Origin: NCEH01 sp043195135
GTDB lineage: Bacteria > Pseudomonadota > Alphaproteobacteria > Rhizobiales > Xanthobacteraceae
Direction: 5' to 3' (one strand)
Length of the DNA stretch: 64,000 nucleotides
Assembly: GCF_043195135.1 (NCBI RefSeq)
Contig: NZ_JBAFWP010000014.1
Below, piece after piece: positions 16,811 through 24,659 of this stretch. A model generated the notes under the pieces. It was not told where the DNA came from, searched no databases, and was given only the letters and a program-made list of their open reading frames with translations. Numbering within the stretch: position 1 is the stretch's first letter; each line of letters begins with the position of its first letter. The position numbers and the translations under genes are program-made.

Positions 16811-17911
16811 ATGCTGAAGCCCGGTTCCACCATCGGCATCCTCGGCGGGGGACAGCTCGGCCGCATGATCGCCCTCTCGGCGGCGCAGCTGGGCCTGAAG
16901 GCCCATATCCTGTGCCCGGACGAGGACAGCCCCGCCTTCCAGGTGGCCGACGGCCATATCTGCGCCGCGTATGACGATGAGGCCGCCCTCGCCGAGCTGG
17001 CGCGGGTGAGCGATGTCGTCACCTATGAATTCGAGAATGTGCCCTTGGCCACGGCCGAATTCCTGGAACGGCGCGTGCCCGTGCGGCCTGGCGCGAAGGC
17101 GCTCGCGATCACCCAGGATCGTCTGCTGGAAAAGACCTTCGTGCGTGGCCTCGGCATCGAGACCGCGCCGTTCGCCGCCGTGGACGATTTCGCCGGCCTG
17201 GAAGCGGCGGCTGCCGCCATCGGCCTGCCGGCGGTGCTGAAAACCCGCCGCTTCGGCTACGACGGCAAGGGGCAGGTGACGCTCCGCCCGGGCGACGATC
17301 TACGCGCCGCCTGGCAGGCCATCGGGGCGCAGAGCGCCATCCTCGAAGGCTTCGTCACCTTCGCGCGCGAGGTCTCGGTGATCGCGGCGCGCTGCGTGGA
17401 CGATGCGTTCGCGGCCTATGACGTGACCGAGAACGTCCACCGCGACCACATTCTGCACACCTCCACGGTGCCGGCCGCCATGTCCCGGCAGGCAGCGGAC
17501 CGGGCGCACGCCATCGCCTGCAAGATCGCCGGTTCGCTCTCTTATGTGGGGGTGTTCGCGGTGGAATTGTTCATCACCTCCGCCGCCTCGGGCGAGCGGG
17601 TGATCGTCAACGAGATCGCGCCCCGGGTGCACAATTCCGGCCATTGGACGCAGGACGGGGCCGTCACCAGCCAGTTCGAGCAGCATGTCCGCGCCATCGC
17701 CGGCTGGCCGCTCGGCGATGCATCCCGCCTCGGCGCGGTGCAGATGATCAATCTCATCGGCGCGGATGCGAACGATTGGGCGAAGATCCTCGCCGAGCCG
17801 GGCGCCCATCTGCATCTCTACGGCAAGGACGAGGCCCGCCCCGGCCGCAAGATGGGCCATGTGAACCGGCTGCGGCTCGACGGCCGCGTGTCGCCGACCT
17901 CGACCTGCTGA
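16811..17911 (+). CDS. purK: 5-(carboxyamino)imidazole ribonucleotide synthase
   Basis: ATP-grasp enzyme that makes N5-CAIR from AIR, bicarbonate and ATP, the substrate of PurE. The 366-residue protein starts with GSTIGILGGGQLGRMIALSA and has KTRRFGYDGKGQ in the ATP-grasp region and NEIAPRVHNSGHWTQDGAVTS-type C-terminal sequence with metal and nucleotide contacts. It is immediately downstream of purE. The 3' end converges on the TetR gene. Confidence 0.97.
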   Translation: MLKPGSTIGILGGGQLGRMIALSAAQLGLKAHILCPDEDSPAFQVADGHICAAYDDEAALAELARVSDVVTYEFENVPLATAEFLERRVPVRPGAKALAITQDRLLEKTFVRGLGIETAPFAAVDDFAGLEAAAAAIGLPAVLKTRRFGYDGKGQVTLRPGDDLRAAWQAIGAQSAILEGFVTFAREVSVIAARCVDDAFAAYDVTENVHRDHILHTSTVPAAMSRQAADRAHAIACKIAGSLSYVGVFAVELFITSAASGERVIVNEIAPRVHNSGHWTQDGAVTSQFEQHVRAIAGWPLGDASRLGAVQMINLIGADANDWAKILAEPGAHLHLYGKDEARPGRKMGHVNRLRLDGRVSPTSTC

Positions 17912-17948
17912 GACCCGCGCGCCGCTGGAAACGGCCGCGCCCGGGGCC

Positions 17949-18569
17949 TCACGGCGTCGTTGCGCCCAGCGAGCCGACGACCAGCGTGCGCGCCATCCAG
18001 CGGACGGTGCCTTCGATCTCGGTCGGATCGAGGCCGCAGATATCCTTCAGCACCACCAGGGTCTCGATCCCCGCGAGCAGCGACAGGGCGTTGATCAGGC
18101 GCGTGAAGGCCTGCGGCGGCATGGAAGGGGCGATGCCGGCGAGCGCCTCGGAAATCCAGCGCACGCGTCGACCGCCCCGGCTCGTGCCCTGCCCGGCGGC
18201 CGCAAGGGCGAGATAGGTGCGGAACAGGGCCTCGTGGCGCAGCACCATGGCGAGCACGCTCACCACCACCTCCTCCGCCTGCCGGGCGGGAGCAAGCGCG
18301 CGCAGCCCCGCATCCAGCATGACCCCGTCCACCTCCTCTGCGATGGCGTCGAGCAGGGCTTCCTGGGCCAGGGCTTCGGCGGTGGAGAAATATCGATAGG
18401 CGGTGGCGCGGGAGATATCGGCGGCATCGGCCGCCTCGCCGACGGTTGGCGTGCGGCCTTCCGCCAGGAGGCGCCGCGCGGCGCCAAGAAGGGCGGCGCG
18501 GGTGCGCTGCTTTTGGGCCAGCCGTTCGCTCGAAGGTTGACGATCCAAGGCAAACCTCTTATGAGACAT
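17949..18569 (-). CDS. TetR family transcriptional regulator
   Basis: A 206-residue protein with an N-terminal helix-turn-helix (about residues 20-65; PTVGEAADAADISRATAYRYF) and a divergent helical C-terminal ligand/dimer domain. It is divergent from the cupin gene with only 50 bp between the starts. Two copies of a GAGACA/TGTCTC-like inverted repeat lie there, the first overlapping this gene's own start codon, so it probably represses itself and the cupin gene. The ligand is unknown. Confidence 0.88.
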   Translation of the reverse strand: MSHKRFALDRQPSSERLAQKQRTRAALLGAARRLLAEGRTPTVGEAADAADISRATAYRYFSTAEALAQEALLDAIAEEVDGVMLDAGLRALAPARQAEEVVVSVLAMVLRHEALFRTYLALAAAGQGTSRGGRRVRWISEALAGIAPSMPPQAFTRLINALSLLAGIETLVVLKDICGLDPTEIEGTVRWMARTLVVGSLGATTP

Positions 18570-18576
18570 TTGTCTC
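18563..18576. promoter_or_regulatory. probable TetR operator 1
   Basis: GAGACATTTGTCTC is a perfect inverted repeat of 6-bp arms with a 2-bp centre. It covers the ATG of the TetR gene (complement of 18567-18569), so a bound dimer would block both transcription and the start region. A similar site follows 19 bp on. Confidence 0.6.
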
Positions 18577-18581
18577 GTTAT

Positions 18582-18595
18582 GAGATTTTTGTATC
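18582..18595. promoter_or_regulatory. probable TetR operator 2 (imperfect copy)
   Basis: GAGATTTTTGTATC matches operator 1 in 11 of 14 positions and keeps the GAGA..TGT.TC skeleton. Spacing of 19 bp start to start is close to two helical turns, so two dimers could sit on one face. It lies directly upstream of the cupin gene. Confidence 0.45.
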
Positions 18596-18619
18596 AAACT
18601 TCGAGAAAGGGCACAAGCC

Positions 18620-19111
18620 GTGACGCTTCTCTCTCCCGCCGCGCTTGCCGCTGCGGCGCCGCCGCGCGTCGGATCATCCATCCACCTGCTCGGCACCATC
18701 GTGACCTTCAAGGGCATCGCCGCGCAGACCGAGGGGCATTATTCGCTCGTCGAGGCCGCCACCGCGCCCGGCGCGTTCACGCCGCCCCATGTCCACAGCG
18801 CCGACGCCGAAGCCTTTTATGTGCTGGAAGGCGAATATGAGGTGTTTCGCGATGGCGAGACCAGCCGTCACGGACCGGGCTCGTTCGTCTACATGCCGCG
18901 CGGAACCGCCCACGGCTTCCGCAATGCGGGCAGCGAAACCGCGCGCATGCTGATCATCAACGTGCCCGGCGGCCTGCACGAACAATTTTTCCTCGAAGCG
19001 GGCGAACCGGCGGCCGGCCCCCTCGCCTTTCCCCCGCCCCAGCCTCCGGACGTGCCGAAACTGATCGAGGTGGCGGAGCGCTATGGCATCACGATGCTGC
19101 CGCCCGAATGA
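18620..19111 (+). CDS. cupin domain protein
   Basis: A 163-residue single-domain cupin. The first motif reads PPHVHSADAEAFYVLEGEYEVF (split: PPHVHSADAEAFYVLEG then EYEVF) with metal-binding His/Glu, and the second has RGTAHGFRNAG. The GTG start at 18620 gives a short leader before the barrel. Cupins of this sort are small metal-dependent enzymes or ligand binders; the reaction cannot be told here. Control by the divergent TetR gene is likely from the shared operators. Confidence 0.82.
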   Translation: MTLLSPAALAAAAPPRVGSSIHLLGTIVTFKGIAAQTEGHYSLVEAATAPGAFTPPHVHSADAEAFYVLEGEYEVFRDGETSRHGPGSFVYMPRGTAHGFRNAGSETARMLIINVPGGLHEQFFLEAGEPAAGPLAFPPPQPPDVPKLIEVAERYGITMLPPE

Positions 19112-19127
19112 TCCTGTCATTCGGGCG
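19101..19127. terminator. 11-bp hairpin between convergent cupin and DUF983 genes
   Basis: CGCCCGAATGA and TCATTCGGGCG form a perfect 11-bp stem with a 5-base loop (TCCTG). The stem includes the cupin stop codon and stands 12 bp from the DUF983 stop, so it could end transcripts from both sides. There is no T tract after it on either strand. Confidence 0.55.
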
Positions 19128-19138
19128 AAGCAATCCAT

Positions 19139-19534
19139 TCATTTTGGAGCAATCTTCGGCAGAGGGATCAGTTTTCCCTCTTCCGCCTTGTAGAAATACT
19201 GGCTCGCCACAAGCCACCCCTTCAGAGGTCGCAGGGGCGGAATGCAGGTGAGCAGAAGCAGCGGCAGCGTCGTCACCAGATGGACCCAATAGGGCGCCTG
19301 ATAGGCCACTTCCAGCCAGATCGCGAACAGGGTGGACGGCAGGCAGCCGAAGCAGATGACGAAGAAGGCGGGACCATCGGCCGGATCGGCAAAGGAATAA
19401 TCGAGGCCGCACACCTCGCATTTTGGCGCGAGCGTCAGGAACCCCTTGAACAGATGCCCCTGCCCGCACCGGGGACAGCGCCCGCGCAAGCCGGTTTCCA
19501 GGGGGGACAAGGCGGGCCAGGAGGGAGTGGCCAT
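19139..19534 (-). CDS. DUF983 family membrane protein
   Basis: A 131-residue protein with an N-terminal zinc-ribbon-like pair, CPRCGQGHLF and CEVCGLDY, followed by two membrane helices (FFVICFGCLPSTLFAIWLEV and WVHLVTTLPLLLLTCIPPL). This is the layout of DUF983 proteins. The function is unknown; in some alphaproteobacteria relatives lie beside cytochrome oxidase genes, but not here. Confidence 0.85.
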   Translation of the reverse strand: MATPSWPALSPLETGLRGRCPRCGQGHLFKGFLTLAPKCEVCGLDYSFADPADGPAFFVICFGCLPSTLFAIWLEVAYQAPYWVHLVTTLPLLLLTCIPPLRPLKGWLVASQYFYKAEEGKLIPLPKIAPK

Positions 19535-19688
19535 GATCGTATCCAGTCACATGCGTTATTTGACTGCATATAATATACATTCAATTTAGTCGGGCAATGA
19601 GGGCCAATGTCGCAGGCGGTCGCGCAGGGCAGCCGGAGCGGACGCATCAAGTTCGGCAGCGGGGCTCGCGTCCCCTCCTAAAGGGGCC

Positions 19689-20576
19689 CTAGCCACGCTT
19701 GCGGGCGGCGCCGACTGACATGTTGCGGGCGATATGCGCGGCAAGGTAATCGGCCGCCTGGAGCAGGCCGGGTTGGCGCTCCCACAGGATCAGGTCCACC
19801 GAGGGCAGGATCGGCAGGCCGTCCGCCGGGCCGATCCGCACCAGCCCGCGGCTGCGCACCGAATGGGCCAGCACGATGATCGCCGCATCCGCCAGCGCCA
19901 TGGCCTGCATGCCGGCAATGCTTTCTGAAACGCAGGCGATGCGCCAGGCGCGCCCCTGCTCGTTCAGCGCCGCCAGCGCGTAGTCGCGATACAGATTGCC
20001 CTCCGGAAGCATGGCCAGCGGCAACGGATCCTCGCGATGGGCGCTGCCATTCTCCGCACCCAGCCAGACCAGGGGCTCCGCGCGCAGGACCGTTCCGCGG
20101 GCCACTTTCGGCGCGACGCCGGGCATGCGCGTGGCGAGGGCGATGTCGATGACGCCGTCGTCCATATCCTGCGCCAATTGCCGGGACAGGGCACACCGCA
20201 CGGTCACCTCGACCCCCGGATAGCTGGCGCGGAAGCTCGCCAGGGTCTGCGGCAGCAGAAAGGCGGCATAGAGATCCGGACAGCCCAGGGTCACGCGCCC
20301 CTCGATCTCCTCCGCCGCGAGGCGCAGGCGCGCTTCCTCATGCATGCGCAGCATGGTGCGCGCATAGGGCAACAACATCTCCCCATGGCGCGACAGCCGC
20401 AGATGGCGCAGGTCGGGCTCGAACAGGGAGCGGCCGGCGGCCTCTTCCAGCCGCTTCACCTGAAGGCTTATCGCAGGTTGCGTTCGATTGAGGCGACGCG
20501 CCACGCGCGTCACACTCTGCTCCTCGACCAGCAGGACGAAGGTGCGCAGCAAAGTGATTTCGAGGGGGCGCGCCAT
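19689..20576 (-). CDS. LysR family transcriptional regulator
   Basis: A 295-residue LysR-type regulator: N-terminal winged helix at about residues 3-62 (LRTFVLLVEEQSVTRVARRL, NRTQPAISLQVKRLEEAAG) and a C-terminal effector domain. It is divergent from the Liv-type ABC operon with a 218-bp AT-rich intergenic region carrying a LysR-like inverted repeat. It therefore probably controls that operon in response to its transported substrate. Confidence 0.9.
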   Translation of the reverse strand: MARPLEITLLRTFVLLVEEQSVTRVARRLNRTQPAISLQVKRLEEAAGRSLFEPDLRHLRLSRHGEMLLPYARTMLRMHEEARLRLAAEEIEGRVTLGCPDLYAAFLLPQTLASFRASYPGVEVTVRCALSRQLAQDMDDGVIDIALATRMPGVAPKVARGTVLRAEPLVWLGAENGSAHREDPLPLAMLPEGNLYRDYALAALNEQGRAWRIACVSESIAGMQAMALADAAIIVLAHSVRSRGLVRIGPADGLPILPSVDLILWERQPGLLQAADYLAAHIARNMSVGAARKRG

Positions 20577-20596
20577 GGGTTTGAATAAATATTAAT

Positions 20597-20614
20597 TTGC
20601 TTTTCACAAAGCAA
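20597..20614. promoter_or_regulatory. probable LysR binding site
   Basis: TTGCTTT-TCAC-AAAGCAA is a perfect 7-bp inverted repeat with a 4-bp centre and contains a T-N11-A arrangement typical of LysR boxes. It lies 21 bp upstream of the LysR start within an unusually AT-rich stretch (20577-20700) shared with the divergent ABC operon. Confidence 0.5.
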
Positions 20615-20794
20615 TATAAATTTGATTGCTTCGCTCATCACGGCTTTAATTTGAAACACTCTGGAATGACCTGTTTAAAACGTAGGCATATGCACAAAGC
20701 TTGATCTGAATCAAATGAGCTCATGCAACCAGAAAGGGCAGTCGACAGGCCCGATTTTATAATCAATAAGATCTATGGACGTAGGGGTTTGTTG

Positions 20795-21562
20795 ATGGCC
20801 ATTGGATTTCTGAACGTGGCGGGGCTGGTGAAGCATTATGGCGGCGTGGCGGCCCTGGACGGGTGCAGCCTGTCGCTTCGCAAGGGCGAGGTCACCGGGC
20901 TGATCGGACCCAACGGCGCCGGCAAGACCACCCTGCTGAACGCGCTCACCGGGCTCGCCAAGCCCGAGGCGGGTACGGTCACCTTCGATGGCGTCGATGT
21001 CACGGGCCTGCCCGCCCATCGCATGGCGGCGCTCGGCGTCGTGCGCAGTTTCCAGATCGTACGCGAGCTCTCCAGCCTCACCGTGTTTGAGAATCTGCTG
21101 CTCGCCCCGCCGCGCCAGATCGGCGAAGGCCTTTTGGGCGCCGTGGTCGCGCGGCGCAAATGGTGGGCGCAGGAGCATGAGAATGCCGCCAAGGCCCGCG
21201 CCTTGCTCGAACGCGTCGGCCTGTGGAAGCTGGCGGACCAGCCCTCCGCCGCCCTTTCCGGCGGCCAGAAGAAGCTTCTGGAGGTGGCCCGCGCGCTGCT
21301 GCTGGAGCCGAGGCTCCTCCTGCTGGACGAACCCGGCGCCGGCGTCTCCCCGCCGCTGCGCGAGGAGATCATTCGCCTGGTGCGCGAGCTGAAGGCGGAG
21401 GGCCTGTCGTTCGGCATCGTCGAGCACGACATGCATCTCGTTGGCGAAGTCTGCGACCATGTCCATGTGCTGGCCGAGGGGCGGACCTTGGTCTCCGGCA
21501 CCTTCGCCGAGGCCACGTCCGATCCCCGCGTGGTGGACGCCTATCTGGGGCTCGCGGCATGA
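20795..21562 (+). CDS. branched-chain amino acid-type ABC transporter ATPase (LivG-like)
   Basis: A 255-residue ATPase with Walker A GPNGAGKTTL, signature LSGGQKKLLEVARAL, Walker B LLLLDEPGAGVSP and switch His in VEHDMHLV. It is the LivG type of the HAAT family. The ATG at 20795 gives a normal length; an in-frame ATG at 20723 would add 24 residues. Its stop overlaps the next start (ATGA), so the ATPases are coupled. Probable substrate class is amino acids or small carboxylate/amide compounds. Confidence 0.92.
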   Translation: MAIGFLNVAGLVKHYGGVAALDGCSLSLRKGEVTGLIGPNGAGKTTLLNALTGLAKPEAGTVTFDGVDVTGLPAHRMAALGVVRSFQIVRELSSLTVFENLLLAPPRQIGEGLLGAVVARRKWWAQEHENAAKARALLERVGLWKLADQPSAALSGGQKKLLEVARALLLEPRLLLLDEPGAGVSPPLREEIIRLVRELKAEGLSFGIVEHDMHLVGEVCDHVHVLAEGRTLVSGTFAEATSDPRVVDAYLGLAA

Positions 21563-22296
21563 GCGGAAACGCGGAGACCGATGCCCTGCGCATCCAGGGG
21601 CTGCGCGCCGGCTATGGCCGCGGCGGCGACATCGTGTGCGGCATCGATTTCACCCAGCGGGCGGAAACGATCATCGCCGTGATCGGCCCCAACGGGTCGG
21701 GAAAATCCAGCTTCGTCAAGACTATCGCCGGCCTGCTGCCGGCCCGTGCGGGATCCGTTTCGGTGACCGGACGCGATGTCACCGCTCTCTCCCCCGCTCG
21801 CCGCGTGTTCGCCGGCCTCGCTTATGTGCCCCAGGAGGCCAATGTCTTCCGCAGCCTCACGATCCGCGAGAATCTCAAGCTCGCCACGGAATTCCTGCGC
21901 GGCCGCGCGGGCATCGGGCGCGAGCAGGAGGAACGGGTGCTGAGCCTGTTTCCCGAAATCGCCGCCCGGCCCCGCACGCTTGCGGGCAATCTTTCCGGCG
22001 GCCAGCGACAGATGCTGGCCTTCGCCTGCGCCCTGCTCGCCAATCCGGAAGTGCTGCTGCTGGACGAGCCTTCCGCCGGGCTGTCGCCGAAGATCGTGGG
22101 CGAGACCATGGAGGCCATCGCCCGGGTGCGCTTGTCCGGCGTCTCCATCGTCCTGGTCGAGCAGAATGTTTCCGCCGCCCTGAAGATCGCCGACGAAGTG
22201 GTGGTGCTGGTGGCGGGACGCCTCAGCCTGCGCGCGCCGGCGGCGGACGTGGTGCCCGCCGATCTCGCCGGCCTATTCTTCGGGAAGGCGGCCTGA
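21559..22296 (+). CDS. branched-chain amino acid-type ABC transporter ATPase (LivF-like)
   Basis: A 245-residue ATPase with Walker A GPNGSGKSSF, signature LSGGQRQMLAFACAL, Walker B VLLLDEPSAGLSP and the VEQN switch motif (LVEQNVSAALKIAD) typical of LivF. The start overlaps the upstream stop by four bases. It is followed by both permease genes with 1-bp and 4-bp-overlap spacing, giving a compact operon. Confidence 0.92.
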   Translation: MSGNAETDALRIQGLRAGYGRGGDIVCGIDFTQRAETIIAVIGPNGSGKSSFVKTIAGLLPARAGSVSVTGRDVTALSPARRVFAGLAYVPQEANVFRSLTIRENLKLATEFLRGRAGIGREQEERVLSLFPEIAARPRTLAGNLSGGQRQMLAFACALLANPEVLLLDEPSAGLSPKIVGETMEAIARVRLSGVSIVLVEQNVSAALKIADEVVVLVAGRLSLRAPAADVVPADLAGLFFGKAA

Positions 22297-22297
22297 C

Positions 22298-23158
22298 ATG
22301 GCGCAGCTGTTCCTGAACGGCCTCGTCACCGGCCTGCTCCTCGCCCTGCCCGCGCTGGCGCTGACGCTGGTGTTCGGGATTCTCAAGTTCGCCAATTTCG
22401 CGGTCGGCGCCCTGCTTACCTTCGGGGCCTATGCGGGCTTCGTCGCGAATGTGCAGTTCGGCTGGCCGCTGCCGCTCGCCGCCGCGTTTGCCGCTTTGTG
22501 CGTGGCGCTGGCCTCGATCGTCGCCGATGCCCTGGTGTTCGAGCGGCTGCGCGAGCGCGGCTCCATCACGCTGCTGGTGGCCTCCATGGGGGTCTCGCTG
22601 GTGGTGGAGAACATCTGCCGCTTCTTCTTCGGCAATGCCGCGCGCAGCTTCGATGTCACCCTCGCGCGGCCGATCCGCTGGCAGGGCGTGCGCATCAATC
22701 AGGAACAGATCGTCACGGCGAGCGTGGTGATCGTCGCGCTGATCCTGGTGCACGTGCTGCTGACCGCATCGCCCCTCGGCCGCGCCATGCGGGCGGTGGC
22801 CGACAATCCCGCCCTTGCCGCCGTGCGCGGCGTGGAGCGGCGCACCGTCGCGCGCATCGCCTGGGCGCTGACCGGCGCGCTCCTGGGTGTCGCCGGGGTG
22901 CTGGCCGGGCTCGATCGCGCCATCGACCCGTTGATGGGCTGGAACTACCAGATCCCGATCTTCGCCGCCGCCATCCTGGGCGGGCTCGGCAGCCCGCTCG
23001 GCGCGGTCGCCGGCGCGCTGATGATCGGCATCGCGGAAGAAATGTCGGCCCTCGTGCTGCCCACCAATTACCGGCAGGCGGTGAGCTTCACCGTCATCCT
23101 GCTGCTGCTGCTGTTCCGCACCAACGGCCTGTTCGGCGCCAAGGCGGTGCGCAAATGA
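22298..23158 (+). CDS. branched-chain amino acid-type ABC transporter permease (LivH-like)
   Basis: A 286-residue polytopic protein with about eight hydrophobic segments, starting AQLFLNGLVTGLLLALPALA. It has the LivH-type features GILKFANFAVGAL and, near the C-terminus, FAAAILGGLGSPLGAVAGALM. It forms the inner-membrane channel with the next gene's product. Its stop overlaps that gene's start (ATGA). Confidence 0.92.
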   Translation: MAQLFLNGLVTGLLLALPALALTLVFGILKFANFAVGALLTFGAYAGFVANVQFGWPLPLAAAFAALCVALASIVADALVFERLRERGSITLLVASMGVSLVVENICRFFFGNAARSFDVTLARPIRWQGVRINQEQIVTASVVIVALILVHVLLTASPLGRAMRAVADNPALAAVRGVERRTVARIAWALTGALLGVAGVLAGLDRAIDPLMGWNYQIPIFAAAILGGLGSPLGAVAGALMIGIAEEMSALVLPTNYRQAVSFTVILLLLLFRTNGLFGAKAVRK

Positions 23159-24075
23159 GCGCCTATCTCGTCACCCTCGTCATCCTGGTCAGCGTCGCCG
23201 CCCTGGTGGGCCTTGCCCTGAACCTGCAATGGGGCCTCGCCGGCCTTGTGAATTTCGGCGTCTCCGGCTTCGTGGCGCTCGGGGCCTATGGGGTGGCGAT
23301 CACCGCCCCCCATATCGGCTGGCTGCCGGCGCTGATCTTCTCCGCCGTGCTCTGCGCCGCCATCTCCATGGCGCTGGCGCTGCTGTCCATCCGGCTGGAG
23401 GAGAATTATCTCGCCATCGTCACCATCGGCTTCGGCGAGATCGTGCGGATCCTGCTGCTGAACGAGGGCTGGCTGACCGGCGGGGCGCTGGGCATCGCGG
23501 ACATTCCGCGCCCGTTCGCCGCCATCACGCCGCCGGGCGGAGGCGACGGGGTGATCCTCGCCTTCGCCATCGGCCTTGTCCTGGTGGTGTTCGTGCTGCT
23601 GGAATTGTTGGTGCGCTCACCCTTCGGCCGGGTGCTGCGGGCGGTGCGGGACGATGCCACCGTGGCATCCGCGCTGGGCAAGCCGGTGCTGGCGCTGCGG
23701 GTGCGGGCGTTTGCCGTCGGCGGGGCCATTATGGGGCTCGCCGGGGCGCTGCACGCCTTTTACCTGACCTATATCGACCCGAGCCAGTTCACCCCCATCA
23801 TCACCGCCTATGCCTTCATGGCGGTGATCGCGGGCGGGCGCGGATCCAATCTCGGCCTGCTGTTCGGCGCCGGCTCGATCATGGCGCTGCTGGAGGCGAC
23901 GCGGTTCCTCAAGGATCTCGTGCCGTCCATCGACGGGGCGCAATTGTCGGCGCTGCGGCTCGGCATGATCGGCATCGGCATCGTGCTGCTGCTGATCCTG
24001 CGCCCGCAGGGCCTTGTGGCCGAGCCGCGCCGGCGCGCGCGCGAATTCTTTCCCGATGCGAAGAGAGACGGCTGA
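23155..24075 (+). CDS. branched-chain amino acid-type ABC transporter permease (LivM-like)
   Basis: A 306-residue membrane protein with about eight to ten helices and LivM-type segments GLAGLVNFGVSGFVALGAYG, YLAIVTIGFGEIVRILLLNE and AVIAGGRGSNLGLLFGA. It pairs with the LivH-like permease. The start at 23155 overlaps the preceding stop, and its own stop overlaps the start of the AhpD-like gene, so all are translated together. Confidence 0.92.
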   Translation: MSAYLVTLVILVSVAALVGLALNLQWGLAGLVNFGVSGFVALGAYGVAITAPHIGWLPALIFSAVLCAAISMALALLSIRLEENYLAIVTIGFGEIVRILLLNEGWLTGGALGIADIPRPFAAITPPGGGDGVILAFAIGLVLVVFVLLELLVRSPFGRVLRAVRDDATVASALGKPVLALRVRAFAVGGAIMGLAGALHAFYLTYIDPSQFTPIITAYAFMAVIAGGRGSNLGLLFGAGSIMALLEATRFLKDLVPSIDGAQLSALRLGMIGIGIVLLLILRPQGLVAEPRRRAREFFPDAKRDG

Positions 24076-24659
24076 TGCCCCGCGTGACCCCGCTGCCCCC
24101 CACGGCCCTGCCGCCCGAGATCGCGCAGGTGTACGAGCAGTTCGCCGGCGGCTATGCCGATTTCGCCGATCAGGCGGCGGTGCTCGCCCATGTGCCCCCG
24201 GCGCTCGACCACATCTACCGCATGCTCATGGAGCTGCGGGCGCGCGAGGCCGTGCCCTGGCGCTACATCGAGCTGGCCGTGGTGGTGGTCTCCAAGCTGA
24301 ATGCCTGCCCCTATTGCGTCTCGCACCACGCGCCGCTGCTCGCCGTGGAAGGCATTCCCGCCGACGCGATCGAGGGACTTCCCGATTCCGAGCATGAAGC
24401 TTTCGACGAGGTCGACCGCCTGGTGATCGACTATGCGCGGCTGGTGACGGAACGCGCCTGGGGCATCCGCTCCGGCGTCTTCACCCAGTTGCGCGCGCAT
24501 TTCTCGGAAGCGCAGATCGTCGAGCTGACGCTGCGCATCGCGCTCTGCGGCTTCTTCAACCGGTTCAACGACGCATTGCAGATCGACGACGGCGTGGCCG
24601 AGGCCGCGCTTCGCCTTCATCCCGCCCCCTCGCCCACTTCCACAGGAGAACAGCCATGA
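24075..24659 (+). CDS. carboxymuconolactone decarboxylase / AhpD-like protein
   Basis: A 194-residue all-helical protein of the CMD/AhpD superfamily with the redox motif Cys78-Pro-Tyr-Cys81 followed by His84-His85 in NACPYCVSHH. The CxxC...H arrangement points to an AhpD-like peroxidase-related or thiol-disulfide role and not to a carboxymuconolactone decarboxylase proper. It is embedded in a Liv-type transporter operon, overlapping both neighbours, which suggests a role in handling the transported compound. The substrate is unknown. Confidence 0.85.
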   Translation: MPRVTPLPPTALPPEIAQVYEQFAGGYADFADQAAVLAHVPPALDHIYRMLMELRAREAVPWRYIELAVVVVSKLNACPYCVSHHAPLLAVEGIPADAIEGLPDSEHEAFDEVDRLVIDYARLVTERAWGIRSGVFTQLRAHFSEAQIVELTLRIALCGFFNRFNDALQIDDGVAEAALRLHPAPSPTSTGEQP

